Notes under the pieces: model-generated
Databases searched by the model: none
Seen by the model: the letters and a program-made list of their open reading frames with translations, nothing else
What the model was told of the DNA's origin: nothing
Program-made: the position numbers and the translations under genes
Part shown: positions 1 through 7,065 of the stretch, in pieces
How the letters are laid out: every line of letters begins with the position of its first letter
Numbering within the stretch: the stretch's first letter is position 1
Assembly (NCBI GenBank): GCA_022180565.1
Contig: BQML01000018.1
Location: 1 to 64,000 of the forward strand
Reading direction: 5' to 3'
Source: Bacteroidia bacterium
GTDB taxonomy: Bacteria > Bacteroidota > Ignavibacteria > UBA10030
DNA: 64,000 bases

Positions 1-1
1 T

Positions 2-451
2 TTGTATCAACAACAGTTGGGTACGATTGGGAAATTTGTAAGAAGTTTTGAGATGCGGGATATCGACGATAGAACAATCTATTATCTGCAGTTTGCGTCC
101 AATCATTCGCTTGGTCATCAGAAGATGAAAGAGGCTATGTGGCAAGTCGATTCGGAGGGGGATTTTCGATTTTAAGATGCCACCGACCCGTCTCAACATT
201 TGCTGTTAAGGAAGGATCACACTCAACACCTCCTGTCATTAATTACATCTGAGTTTCGTGGTCAGAAGATCGACGTATCCGTTGTTCGTAAGTTTGTGAG
301 AGATCAGACGCCATTTATTGATACGCATCTTGTCGGCAGCCTTAAGCGGGCGGAATCGGAATCTACCATCTTGGTCGACTCGTTTAAGGTAGACGGAACA
401 AAGAGGCGAAGGAATTCCTTTCCCGACGGCGTTATGATCACATTTCTGTAA
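2..451 (+). pseudogene. TcmP (three-Cys-motif partner) gene, 3' part, interrupted by an in-frame TAA
   Basis: The 5' end lies outside the window. The frame is open from base 2 to a TAA at 173-175 and encodes a tail with YYLQFASNH and MKEAMW motifs typical of three-Cys-motif partner proteins. The same frame then continues to a second stop at 449-451. That extension carries TPFIDTHL and ends [15 protein letters not shown], which resembles the winged-helix-like C-terminal part of the same family. The first stop stands where I would expect a serine after FRF, so one C-to-A change in a TCA codon would explain it (inference). Restart at a TTG at 200 could still yield the C-terminal fragment of 83 residues. 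TcmP genes are usually next to a DUF5131 gene, as here. The molecular function of the pair is unsettled. Sequencing error cannot be excluded. Confidence 0.7.
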
Positions 452-465
452 CCTTCGAATGCATA

Positions 466-1245
466 ATGTCTCAAACCTCTAGAATTGAATGGACCGAAGC
501 CACGTGGAATCCCGTTACCGGTTGTAACAAAGTCAGCCCCGGGTGCAAGCATTGCTACGCTGAACGGATGGCGGCGCGATTGCAGGCGATGGGATCATTC
601 CGCTATCGCAACGGTTTCGAGATCACCCTCCAGCATGACATCGTCGATCTCCCTCTGCAATGGAAACAACCCAGAGTGATCTTCGTGAATTCCATGAGCG
701 ATCTCTTTCACAAAGACGTTCCGGTCGATTTCATCAAGAGGGTTTTCGCGACGATGGAAAAGGCCAGCTGGCATACATTTCAGATCCTCACAAAACGATC
801 GGATCGTCTCGCCGAGATAGCGGCGGGTCTTCCGTGGCCTGAGAATGTCTGGATGGGTGTCAGCGTGGAAGCCAACGACTACACGTTCAGGATTCACGAC
901 CTGCAGAAGGTGCCTGCGGCAGTGCGCTTTCTTTCAGTTGAGCCCCTCATCGGCCCGATTAAAGACCTTCCGCTGAAAGGAATTGACTGGGTTATTGTGG
1001 GTGGTGAATCAGGTCCGGGAGCCAGGCCTATGAAAGCGGATTGGGTGAGAAAGATCCGGAGAAAGTGCAAACTTCAGAGAGTCCCCTTCTTCTTCAAGCA
1101 ATGGGGTGGAAGAAACAAGAAAGCTGCGGGAAGGGTTCTGGACGGAAAAACCTGGGATGAAATGCCGGTGGCAAGAATTAGACAGAAACAGAAACCACAA
1201 TTGCCAAAGGATGGGCCGACGATGATACCAGCATTAGCCGGCTAG
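466..1245 (+). CDS. DUF5131 (phage Gp37/Gp68) family protein
   Basis: This 259-residue protein opens with the DUF5131 signature: [10 protein letters not shown] followed by C-x6-C-x2-C at residues 20-30 ([11 protein letters not shown]). The three cysteines resemble a radical-SAM-like iron-sulfur motif and give the three-Cys name to the partner family. Later family blocks are visible: [32 protein letters not shown] and [15 protein letters not shown]. The ATG at 466 starts 14 bases after the broken TcmP gene, so the two were probably co-transcribed. Such pairs are common on phages and integrative elements, which hints that this end of the window is accessory DNA. The reaction is not established. 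The partner is disrupted here, so the pair may no longer work together. Confidence 0.88.
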   Translation: MSQTSRIEWTEATWNPVTGCNKVSPGCKHCYAERMAARLQAMGSFRYRNGFEITLQHDIVDLPLQWKQPRVIFVNSMSDLFHKDVPVDFIKRVFATMEKASWHTFQILTKRSDRLAEIAAGLPWPENVWMGVSVEANDYTFRIHDLQKVPAAVRFLSVEPLIGPIKDLPLKGIDWVIVGGESGPGARPMKADWVRKIRRKCKLQRVPFFFKQWGGRNKKAAGRVLDGKTWDEMPVARIRQKQKPQLPKDGPTMIPALAG

Positions 1246-1276
1246 AAAAAAAGCCCGAATCGCCGGATCCGGGCTT
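1246..1276 (-). terminator. Rho-independent terminator of the thioredoxin operon
   Basis: On the minus strand a stem AAGCCCG / CGGGCTT with a GC-rich 12-base loop (1251-1276) runs into seven T (A at 1246-1252 on the plus strand). It lies about 30 bases past the thioredoxin stop. Read on the plus strand it may also serve the DUF5131 gene that ends at 1245, although the T run there is only three bases. Confidence 0.75.
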
Positions 1277-1286
1277 TCCCGAGCCA

Positions 1287-1315
1287 CTTCTCACGTCTTG
1301 CTTCTCACTTCTCAC
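1287..1315. repeat. Short tandem-like repeat, unit CTTCTCAC
   Basis: The unit CTTCTCAC occurs at 1287-1294 and 1301-1308, followed by an overlapping copy at 1308-1315. It overlaps the end of the thioredoxin gene and lies beside its terminator. Similar short repeats occur at 10428-10441 and 59326-59346. Confidence 0.6.
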
Positions 1316-1682
1316 CATCGAGCTTCACTTCCGCCAGCAATTCCTCTTCTACCGCCTGTTTCAGAACGTCCTTTGGCAGGGCTCCGACCGCCATCTTCGG
1401 CTGACCGGTTTTCGGGATGAAGAGGAGCGACGGGATGCTGCGGATGCCGAACGCACCGGCAAGTTCCTGCTCTTCGTCGGTATTCACCTTATAAAAATTC
1501 ACACGGCCGGCGTATTCTTTCGACAGTTCCTCAATCACCGGGGCCACTGCGCGACACGGCCCGCACCACGGGGCCCAAAAATCGATGACCGCAGGGATCT
1601 CACCTTCGAATTTCCATTCCTTGTTCTTCTCGTAATCAAAGACCTTCTCCAAAAAGGTCTGCTTCGTCAAGGCTTCCGCCAT
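1305..1682 (-). CDS. trxA: Thioredoxin
   Basis: The product is a 125-residue single-domain thioredoxin. The redox motif WCGPC is at residues 39-43 and the cis-proline loop is seen as SIPSLLF about 45 residues later. The length is close to the usual 105-110 with a charged tail. It has no signal peptide, so it should be cytoplasmic and act as a general protein disulfide reductase. It is the last gene of a leftward operon rhodanese-DUF6132-DUF302-thioredoxin, 26 bases after the DUF302 stop. This company suggests sulfur or redox homeostasis rather than ribonucleotide reduction. The final codons lie in a CTTCTCAC short repeat, so the C-terminal GEK tail may be recent. A thioredoxin reductase is not in the window. 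Confidence 0.95.
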   Translation of the reverse strand: MAEALTKQTFLEKVFDYEKNKEWKFEGEIPAVIDFWAPWCGPCRAVAPVIEELSKEYAGRVNFYKVNTDEEQELAGAFGIRSIPSLLFIPKTGQPKMAVGALPKDVLKQAVEEELLAEVKLDGEK

Positions 1683-1708
1683 AAGCTCCTCTCTTTCATG
1701 TTCGTTGT

Positions 1709-2092
1709 TTACAGATGATCCAGCACTCGTTGAATCCTCTCCCGCACTTCCCCCGCGATGGATGCCAGGGTCTCGTTCTCAGTCAGTTTCGTCATCGCCA
1801 TTGGATCAAATGCCATGACGACGCACCCCGTCCCCTTCTCTGTCACTACAATATTGCACGGCAGGAGGAGGCCGACGGCCTCTTCTGCCTGAAGCGCCTT
1901 GTGGGCGAACGGAGGATTGCAGGCGCCGAGAATGACATACCGCTTGAAATCGATGCCGAGCTTCTGTTTCAGCGTGTCCTTTACATCGATCGTCGTCAGG
2001 ACGCCGAATCCCTCCTTCTTCAGCTCCTCCGTTGCTTTTGCAACAGTATCATCGAAGGAAAGGTTCACTTCTTTGGAAAATCCGTAGTCCAT
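1709..2092 (-). CDS. DUF302 domain protein
   Basis: This 127-residue protein matches the DUF302 family. Recognisable blocks are GFGVLTTIDVKDTLKQKLGID, the YVILGACNP motif with its conserved cysteine, and LLPCNIVV. No membrane segment or signal peptide is visible, so it is probably soluble and cytoplasmic. The family has no firmly known reaction; it is often encoded near sulfur metabolism, thioredoxin or heavy-metal genes. Here it lies between a small membrane protein of the DUF6132 family and thioredoxin, with gaps of 1 and 26 bases, so it belongs to the same transcript. Two conserved cysteines could be targets of the neighbouring thioredoxin, which is inference. Confidence 0.9.
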   Translation of the reverse strand: MDYGFSKEVNLSFDDTVAKATEELKKEGFGVLTTIDVKDTLKQKLGIDFKRYVILGACNPPFAHKALQAEEAVGLLLPCNIVVTEKGTGCVVMAFDPMAMTKLTENETLASIAGEVRERIQRVLDHL

Positions 2093-2093
2093 G

Positions 2094-2306
2094 TCACGAT
2101 CCTTGCGTTGGTTTTCTGAGACTGGGCATCAAGAAAAAACCCATCGCCGCGCCGTACAGCGTTGATGTCCACGGATTACCCGTGATCGGGCACGTCCCGG
2201 AGACACAACCGATGAAATAGTAATACGCGTAGCCGCCCAGTGCACCCAGGAGCACCGGCAGACTCCGCCACAGCCACGATGTGATTACAGATTTCGGAAG
2301 TTCCAT
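2094..2306 (-). CDS. Small membrane protein, DUF6132 family
   Basis: This 70-residue protein has two predicted membrane segments, one near residues 12-32 (LPVLLGALGGYAYYYFIG) and one near 48-60 (TLYGAAMGFFLM). Between them is C-x4-CPITGNPW, the hallmark of the DUF6132 family. The two cysteines are probably at the membrane face. The function is unknown; the family is commonly beside rhodanese and thioredoxin genes. The start overlaps the end of the rhodanese gene by 22 bases, so translation is likely coupled. The DUF302 gene begins one base after its stop. Confidence 0.85.
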   Translation of the reverse strand: MELPKSVITSWLWRSLPVLLGALGGYAYYYFIGCVSGTCPITGNPWTSTLYGAAMGFFLMPSLRKPTQGS

Positions 2307-2671
2307 TCTGCCATTCCGCCCTTCAGATTTGCCGCCCGAAATCCCGCCTTAGCAAGGCGGGCTGTAGCCGGGATGCTTCGGCTCCCCGTTTGGCAATACA
2401 CAACGATCTCCTTGTTCCTGTGCGGGTCCAGTTCTCTGATTCTCGTTGCAAGCTCGTGAAGCGGAATGTGCAGAGATCCTGGCACTGAGCCTCTGCGTCG
2501 CTCGCCGTTAGTCCGCACATCGAGAAGAATAACGGACTCGCCGGATGAGATCTTTTCCGCCACTTGATCGGCATTGTAGTGCGGGACTTTCAGGAAAAGG
2601 ACGACCCGTCGGATGAGGGGCACGGCCACCACGGCAATGAATCCGTACAAGAAGAGTTCGGAACCGTTCAA
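2285..2671 (-). CDS. Membrane-anchored rhodanese-like protein
   Basis: A 128-residue protein with an N-terminal membrane segment (residues 6-27) followed by one rhodanese domain. The active-site loop is CQTGSR with the catalytic cysteine at residue 93, and the family's CH2A-like block ILLDVRTNGERRRGSVPGSLHIP is present. It would transfer sulfane sulfur or sense persulfides. The anchor should place the domain at the inner membrane; the side is uncertain. The start is a TTG preceded at 6 bases by a strong AAGGAGG, which supports this unusual start. It heads the operon that ends with thioredoxin. I found no convincing promoter in the 91 bases upstream. Confidence 0.88.
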   Translation of the reverse strand: MNGSELFLYGFIAVVAVPLIRRVVLFLKVPHYNADQVAEKISSGESVILLDVRTNGERRRGSVPGSLHIPLHELATRIRELDPHRNKEIVVYCQTGSRSIPATARLAKAGFRAANLKGGMAEWNFRNL

Positions 2672-2762
2672 AGAAGACCTCCTTCAGTTGCCCCCCAATA
2701 ATTAGATGAAGCGTTTTTCAGAAGGATTCAGAAATGGCTGAGAACGGGCTCGACAAGGGCCC

Positions 2763-3320
2763 TTACTCAAGATCATCTGGCGAGTTCACATTTTTGAGCA
2801 TTCTGACGTGAAATCGGGGATCCTGGAGCGGATTGATCAATTCCGCGCCGACCTCATCCAGAAGATCGGTCATTCGAAGTTGCCCTTGTTCGAGCCTCGA
2901 AGCGATGGCGGGGAGAACAGTCTGCTGATAAAGACCGCACAACGGATAACGGCGGGTGCCGTCCCACAGGATGCAGACGGGAGAGGGCGACCCTTTGCCG
3001 ATCAGTTCTTTCACAAGCTCTGGCGGAACGAACGGCATGTCACACGGCATGACAAACACGGGTGCGGGGGCCGCAGTCATCAATGCGGCGTGAATTCCGC
3101 CGAGCGGACCGGAGTTCTTCACGATATCCGGGACGACCGTGATACCAAATGACGCATAACGCGAACCATGATCGGCTACAATAAACACACTCTCAAAGAG
3201 TGATTGGAGCATCTCGATCGTCCATGCGATCATCGGCTTGCCACGCAGGGGTATCAGACCCTTCTCTCGGCCCATTCTGCTGGATTGTCCGCCGGCCAGG
3301 ATTGCTGCGTGGGGAAGCAT
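2763..3320 (-). CDS. mobA: Molybdenum cofactor guanylyltransferase
   Basis: The 185-residue protein attaches GMP to molybdopterin to form the bis-MGD cofactor of anaerobic molybdoenzymes. The nucleotide-binding signature AGGQSSRMGREKGL is at residues 9-22, followed by LRGKPMIAWTIE. Later blocks VPDIVKNSGPLGGIHAAL and VMPCDMPFVPPELV fit MobA, including the PCDMPF metal-site motif. Length is typical (about 190). It is monocistronic as far as seen: the ECF sigma gene is divergent, and the rhodanese operon starts 91 bases downstream. No molybdoenzyme is encoded in the window, so its client lies elsewhere. Confidence 0.93.
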   Translation of the reverse strand: MLPHAAILAGGQSSRMGREKGLIPLRGKPMIAWTIEMLQSLFESVFIVADHGSRYASFGITVVPDIVKNSGPLGGIHAALMTAAPAPVFVMPCDMPFVPPELVKELIGKGSPSPVCILWDGTRRYPLCGLYQQTVLPAIASRLEQGQLRMTDLLDEVGAELINPLQDPRFHVRMLKNVNSPDDLE

Positions 3321-3692
3321 AGTGATGGGGTCTTCTCACAAGTTTGAAATCCAAACACCCTCTGTGCTAACTTTCTCCGCCCAACCTTTCGGCATCCTTC
3401 CTTCTTTTTCTTCTTTGTCGCGGAGGAGGACCGTCCTTTGAATACAACACAATTTTTTCCTTCCTCGCAATGGGGTATCCTTCAAGCATCGTCAGGTCAC
3501 GTGTTCAGCAGTCGGAACGTGATATTCGCTGCACCCCGCCTCGCCCCGAAGATCCGGAAGCCGGTAATCGCTTTTTCCTTGCTGGAAGAGTGTTTTATTC
3601 ACGGTCAACGAAGGCACGATGAATGGATGACATGCTTCTCCAGCTGCATTTTCGTGTTGAAGACGCACAAATTCGTTCGTATTCTTAGTTTC
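3321..3692. other. Intergenic region between mobA and the ECF sigma gene
   Basis: This stretch of about 370 bases separates two divergent genes. A plus-strand frame stays open through it from 3438, but the encoded residues do not resemble any part of an ECF sigma factor, so I treat it as non-coding. A possible -35/-10 pair TTGAAG-17-TATTCT ends only about 7 bases before the ATG at 3693. I see no convincing terminator, repeat or RNA. Confidence 0.4.
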
Positions 3693-4304
3693 ATGAGCAT
3701 GCAGGAGCCAAGGGAAAACCGAAAGATGATTCAGCGCGCCCAGAATGGGGACGAAGGCGCGTTTCGGGAACTCGTGCGGACGTATCAAGACATGGTGTAC
3801 CGGTTTGCCTTCCATGTTTGCCGCGACGAGGAGAAGGCTGAAGAGACCCTCCAAGATACCTTCGTGAACGTTTACCGCAAGCTTGGTCAATTTGACGGGA
3901 AATCGAAATTTACGACCTGGCTCTACCGGATTGTAGCAAACAATTGTCTCATGAAGCGGCGCAGGAGGAAACTGGATATCGCTTCGATTTCCCTCAACGC
4001 TCCTGAGGGATTCCGCAATGATCCGCTGACGGATGACGAGGGCAACGTCATTCAAACCGTGCCTTCGTGGAAACCGACACCCCTCGATGCCATGATGGAC
4101 GCAGAACTGCGGGATATTATGGAGAAGGCCATTCAGAAACTCCCTGTGGAGTACAGAATCGTGTTCGTTTTGCGGGACATCGAAGAGAAGACAGCAGAGG
4201 AAACGGCGAAAATCCTCAATTTATCCATTCCAGCCGTCAAATCGCGGCTCCGCCGGGCCAGAATGTTCCTGCGCGAACAACTGCATGGATATATGAAAGT
4301 ATGA
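3693..4304 (+). CDS. ECF-type RNA polymerase sigma factor
   Basis: A 203-residue sigma-70 family protein of the extracytoplasmic function type. Region 2 is clear (GAFRELVRTYQDMVYRFAFH, then AEETLQDTFVNVYRKL and FTTWLYRIVANNCL), and region 4 ends the protein (LPVEYRIVFVLRDIEEKTAEETAKILN, then IPAVKSRLRRARMFLREQL). I chose the ATG at 3693, where homology begins; the frame stays open upstream to 3438 without family similarity. The stop overlaps the start of a zinc-finger anti-sigma-like gene by an ATGA. That layout is normal for an ECF factor held by its anti-sigma partner. The stimulus and target promoters are unknown. Confidence 0.93.
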   Translation: MSMQEPRENRKMIQRAQNGDEGAFRELVRTYQDMVYRFAFHVCRDEEKAEETLQDTFVNVYRKLGQFDGKSKFTTWLYRIVANNCLMKRRRRKLDIASISLNAPEGFRNDPLTDDEGNVIQTVPSWKPTPLDAMMDAELRDIMEKAIQKLPVEYRIVFVLRDIEEKTAEETAKILNLSIPAVKSRLRRARMFLREQLHGYMKV

Positions 4305-4642
4305 AGAAACGAAGCAACGCTTCGACGACTCAACGAACCAACGCGTCGACGAGTCGACGGATGAATAACAGAACTATTCAGCGTGGTCGCAGGTCGGCAC
4401 TGCGCGTTCGATGCGGTGAGATTGTACGACACCTTTGCGACAATCTCGACGAAGGACTGAACACGCGGAGGTGCAGGGAAATCAAAAGGCATCTGAGGAA
4501 CTGCCCTAATTGCACAGCGTATTTGGATAGTTTGAAGAAAACTGTTTTCCTCTACAAACACATCCAAAATCCGAAGTCAGGAGCGAGGCGGAAACTCATT
4601 CTGGCTGCCTTCCGGAAGTCAGAACCGAGAAGCAAGAAATGA
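4301..4642 (+). CDS. Zinc-finger (zf-HC2-like) putative anti-sigma factor
   Basis: A 113-residue protein with a zf-HC2-like motif: a leading cysteine in RCGEIVRHLCDNLDE, then REIKRHLRNCPNC with the H-x3-C-x2-C zinc ligands, then AYLDSLKKTVFLYK. Such proteins bind and inhibit ECF sigma factors, often sensing redox state through the zinc cysteines. No membrane segment is seen, so it would be cytoplasmic. It starts on an ATGA overlap with the sigma gene. The first 28 residues (KKRSNASTTQRTNASTSRR) come from a low-complexity stretch built on CGAC/AACG units; the original start may be the ATG at 4361. A close relative lies at 5107-5319. Confidence 0.8.
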   Translation: MKKRSNASTTQRTNASTSRRMNNRTIQRGRRSALRVRCGEIVRHLCDNLDEGLNTRRCREIKRHLRNCPNCTAYLDSLKKTVFLYKHIQNPKSGARRKLILAAFRKSEPRSKK

Positions 4643-4863
4643 GAACGTAGCTCACCCCCTTCGGTTCGTCTCCCCCTTGACCCTTTCTGTTTCCTTTGCC
4701 CCAGCCCGCCACGTACTCGCGGAGACCGGCAGATCCCGGACCAGCGTACGACGGCGGCTCACACTTTTCGCAGTTTCATATGCCATCGTGAATCCTTTTC
4801 TCCTTCCCTGCATCTTACCTGTTGAAAGTCCAACATCTTTTTTCACCACGACAGGAGTTTTCT

Positions 4864-5079
4864 ATGAAGAAGAACATGGGAAATACAGATCGTCTGCTTC
4901 GCCTTCTTTTCGCAGTTGTGGTCGCTGTGTTGTACTTCACCGACACGATCACCGGTTTCATCGGCGCAATTCTGGGCATTCTGGCCGTTGTCTTTCTCCT
5001 GACGTCCGTCGCCGGCACGTGCCCGCTCTATATGCCGTTTCGGTTCTCAACCAAGAAGGAAACCAAGACCAGCGCCTGA
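4864..5079 (+). CDS. DUF2892 (YgaP-like) membrane protein
   Basis: A 71-residue inner-membrane protein of the DUF2892 family. The N-terminal MGNTDRLLRLLFAV block is followed by two hydrophobic segments (about residues 8-26 and 31-52) and the conserved AGTCPLYMPF end motif with one cysteine. The ATG at 4864 is preceded by AGGAG; an open frame upstream lacks similarity. In other proteins this domain is fused to rhodanese, as in YgaP, which suggests a link to sulfur or cyanide handling, but the function of the stand-alone form is unknown. It lies between two genes for zinc-finger proteins that could be anti-sigma factors, so it may belong to the stress response of the nearby sigma factor (inference). 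The 220 bases before it contain no feature I can support. Confidence 0.85.
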   Translation: MKKNMGNTDRLLRLLFAVVVAVLYFTDTITGFIGAILGILAVVFLLTSVAGTCPLYMPFRFSTKKETKTSA

Positions 5080-5106
5080 TGCGTTTGGAACCAGTGAGGA
5101 AAGATC

Positions 5107-5319
5107 ATGCGGTGCCGAGAAGCGGTGAAAATCATTGCGGAGAATCTCGGCGCGCTTGACGGGCGGTACTTTGAAGCTGTCCGGGCACATCTCCAGACTT
5201 GTTCCAACTGCTCGGCGTATCTCGACAGCCTCGAAAAAACCGTTCTCCTCTACCGGCGTATTCTTCCTCCAACGATCAATTTCCTTTTCGATCTTCATGC
5301 GGCCCGAACCGCTGGATGA
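5107..5319 (+). CDS. Second zinc-finger anti-sigma-like protein
   Basis: This 70-residue protein resembles the product of 4301-4642: CREAVKIIAENL, AHLQTCSNCSAYLDSLEKTVLLYRR aligns with RHLRNCPNCTAYLDSLKKTVFLYKH. It keeps the H-x3-C-x2-C zinc motif. It is separated from that paralogue by the DUF2892 gene and lies 27 bases after it. There is no second sigma gene nearby, so it may compete for the same ECF factor or bind another one encoded elsewhere. The final 23 bases overlap the next small gene. It is short for an anti-sigma factor, which usually has a further sigma-binding helix. Confidence 0.7.
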   Translation: MRCREAVKIIAENLGALDGRYFEAVRAHLQTCSNCSAYLDSLEKTVLLYRRILPPTINFLFDLHAARTAG

Positions 5320-5545
5320 ACTCACTTTCGAACGCCTGGACGGCACAATTCAACGCGATCTCATCGGCTCGCATTGCGCTGGGATAGAGGAGAACATTGC
5401 TTTGGCCTCGTCGGCAGAGGAGGCGGAGTCTGTTGTCCGAAATGCCTGTGAGAGATTCAGACGCGAATGTCCAAGCCGGATTGTCCGGAGAGCTCTTGAA
5501 CGCCGCTTGTGGAAAGTGTTTGAGCGGTACTGGAAAAAGAAGTAG
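5297..5545 (+). CDS. Hypothetical protein, 82 residues
   Basis: I do not recognise a family. The ATG at 5297 overlaps the end of the second zinc-finger gene by 23 bases in another frame, so translational coupling is possible. The protein is charged and predicted helical, with two cysteines and a basic end (RRALERRLWKVFERYWKKK). No membrane segment is visible. It is convergent with hemN, with only four bases between the stops. The alternative is that the zinc-finger gene and this frame were one longer gene split by a frameshift: the two frames together would give a protein of about 145 residues. An alignment to longer zf-HC2 proteins would settle this. Confidence 0.5.
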   Translation: MRPEPLDELTFERLDGTIQRDLIGSHCAGIEENIALASSAEEAESVVRNACERFRRECPSRIVRRALERRLWKVFERYWKKK

Positions 5546-5549
5546 ACGG

Positions 5550-6926
5550 CTACACCGTCTTCGAAAAGACGTTCTCTCTGCGCATGGTTTTGAGGTACGC
5601 GTCGAAGCACATGGCGATGTTGCGGAGAAACATCCTCCCCTCCCTCTCCACCGTGATCTTTTCGATCGTGTGCCTGACCAGACCATCCCGTACGAACTCC
5701 TTCAGCTCCGAAAGCGATGAATCAAAGTACTCGTCGAACAGAATACCAAACTTTTCTTCCACATCAGCTTTCACGACTTCGAGGTCGCACATGACCCGCA
5801 TGATCACATAGTTTCTGATCTGATCATCCTTTCCCATTCTGTACCCGACCGCCGTCGGAAACCTGCCCTCCTCAACCGCTCTTCTATATTCCGGCATCGT
5901 TTTGTGGTTCTGTGCATATACGGAACCGAAATGAGAGATCGATGAAAGACCGAATGCAAACAAGTCTGCACCCGCGCGGGTGGAATAACCCTGGAAATTC
6001 CGATGAAGCTTTTTTTCGGCCTGCGCAGCCGCCATCTCGTCCTCAGGTCTGGCAAAATGATCCATGCCGATGTACACGTATCCCGCTCCCGTGAATGTCT
6101 CGATCGTCTGTTTCAGAAGATGAAGCTTTGTTTCTGCCGATGGGAGATCTTCGGGATGAAGAAGCTTTTGATGAGGCTTCATCCAGGGGACGTAAGCGAA
6201 ATTGAACACCGCGATCCTTTCGGGATCAAGAGCAACCACCTTCTCCAGCGTCCGTTGGAAGGTCTCCACAGTCTGAAGCGGAAGCCCGTAGATAAGATCA
6301 ACGTTGATACTGGGGATGCCGAGTTCCCGGGCGAATTGCATGGCTTGTCTCGTCAGTTCCTCGGGCTGAATTCTGTGTACGGCGCGCTGGACGCGCTCGT
6401 CAAAATCCTGCACGCCGATACTGATCCTGTTCACTCCACCGGCCTGAAAGGCCTGCAGGTGCTCCCTCGTGAGACCTCGGGGATCGATCTCGACACTGAA
6501 CTCGGCGTCGCCGGCAAAGGTGAAGCGTTGACGAAGGAACGACGTTAGATCCAGGATTTGATTCGGTGTGAGATACGAGGGTGTCCCTCCCCCCCAATGC
6601 ATTTGAACGACGGGCCGATGTCTTCCGATATAGAAAGCCGCCTTTGCAATCTCTTTCTTCAAAAGCAGAAGATAGTCTTCAATCCGGGTTCGGTCCGACG
6701 TGACGAAAGTGGTACAACCGCAAAAATAGCAGAGCGTATCACAGAAGGGAATGTGAAGGTAGAGAGAAATCGGCGACGTGTTCTCATCGTTGTTTCTGAT
6801 CAGATCGATCTCGAACTTTTTTGCATCATAATCAGCGCTGAACAGGGGTGCTGTCGGATAACTCGTGTACCGCGGTCCGGGTTTGTCGTACTTGCGCAGA
6901 AGATCGAGCGAAACGGAACCAAGCAT
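5550..6926 (-). CDS. hemN: Oxygen-independent coproporphyrinogen III oxidase
   Basis: This 458-residue radical SAM enzyme converts coproporphyrinogen III to protoporphyrinogen IX without oxygen, a step of anaerobic heme synthesis. The CxxxCxxC cluster motif is at residues 62-69 (CDTLCYFC) followed by GC, the arrangement of true HemN. The N-terminal YDKPGPRYTSYPTAP motif also separates it from the HemW-type proteins. GGGTPSYL and the C-terminal HemN domain are present and the length is typical. AAGGAG stands 6 bases before the ATG. A sigma-54-type promoter lies at 6957-6972 with a TTCCCA-N4-TGGGAA palindrome about 75 bases further up. That predicts control by the activator encoded at 29787 and fits the large heme demand of the cytochromes in this window. 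Confidence 0.96.
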   Translation of the reverse strand: MLGSVSLDLLRKYDKPGPRYTSYPTAPLFSADYDAKKFEIDLIRNNDENTSPISLYLHIPFCDTLCYFCGCTTFVTSDRTRIEDYLLLLKKEIAKAAFYIGRHRPVVQMHWGGGTPSYLTPNQILDLTSFLRQRFTFAGDAEFSVEIDPRGLTREHLQAFQAGGVNRISIGVQDFDERVQRAVHRIQPEELTRQAMQFARELGIPSINVDLIYGLPLQTVETFQRTLEKVVALDPERIAVFNFAYVPWMKPHQKLLHPEDLPSAETKLHLLKQTIETFTGAGYVYIGMDHFARPEDEMAAAQAEKKLHRNFQGYSTRAGADLFAFGLSSISHFGSVYAQNHKTMPEYRRAVEEGRFPTAVGYRMGKDDQIRNYVIMRVMCDLEVVKADVEEKFGILFDEYFDSSLSELKEFVRDGLVRHTIEKITVEREGRMFLRNIAMCFDAYLKTMRRENVFSKTV

Positions 6927-6956
6927 GAATTCTCCTTCAACTTACCCCCTCACCAT

Positions 6957-6972
6957 TGCAAACGCGGTGCCA
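6957..6972 (-). promoter_or_regulatory. Sigma-54-type promoter of hemN
   Basis: On the minus strand the sequence reads TGGCACCGCGTTTGCA, matching TGGCAC-N5-TTGC exactly. Counting 12 bases from the -12 C puts the start of transcription near 6946. This leaves a 20-base leader carrying AAGGAG before the hemN ATG at 6926. Confidence 0.85.
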
Positions 6973-7043
6973 TGTAGGTATCCCGATTTCCTTTGAGATA
7001 AGCGTCGAATTGATCCAGCCCTTTTTCAATCCGGGTAATACAA

Positions 7044-7059
7044 TTCCCATTTCTGGGAA
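7044..7059. promoter_or_regulatory. Putative activator site (UAS) for hemN
   Basis: Perfect dyad TTCCCATTTCTGGGAA, identical base for base to the site at 50557-50572 before ccmF. It is 72-87 bases upstream of the sigma-54-type promoter, a usual distance for NtrC-family binding sites. Confidence 0.75.
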
Positions 7060-7065
7060 AAGGGC

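Noticed and set aside
3657-3685. TTGAAG-17-TATTCT as promoter of the ECF sigma gene
   Set aside because: It would leave almost no leader before the ATG at 3693, and the boxes are weak.
3438-3692. Open frame upstream of the ECF sigma start
   Set aside because: The 85 encoded residues do not resemble any sigma factor region; similarity begins at 3693.
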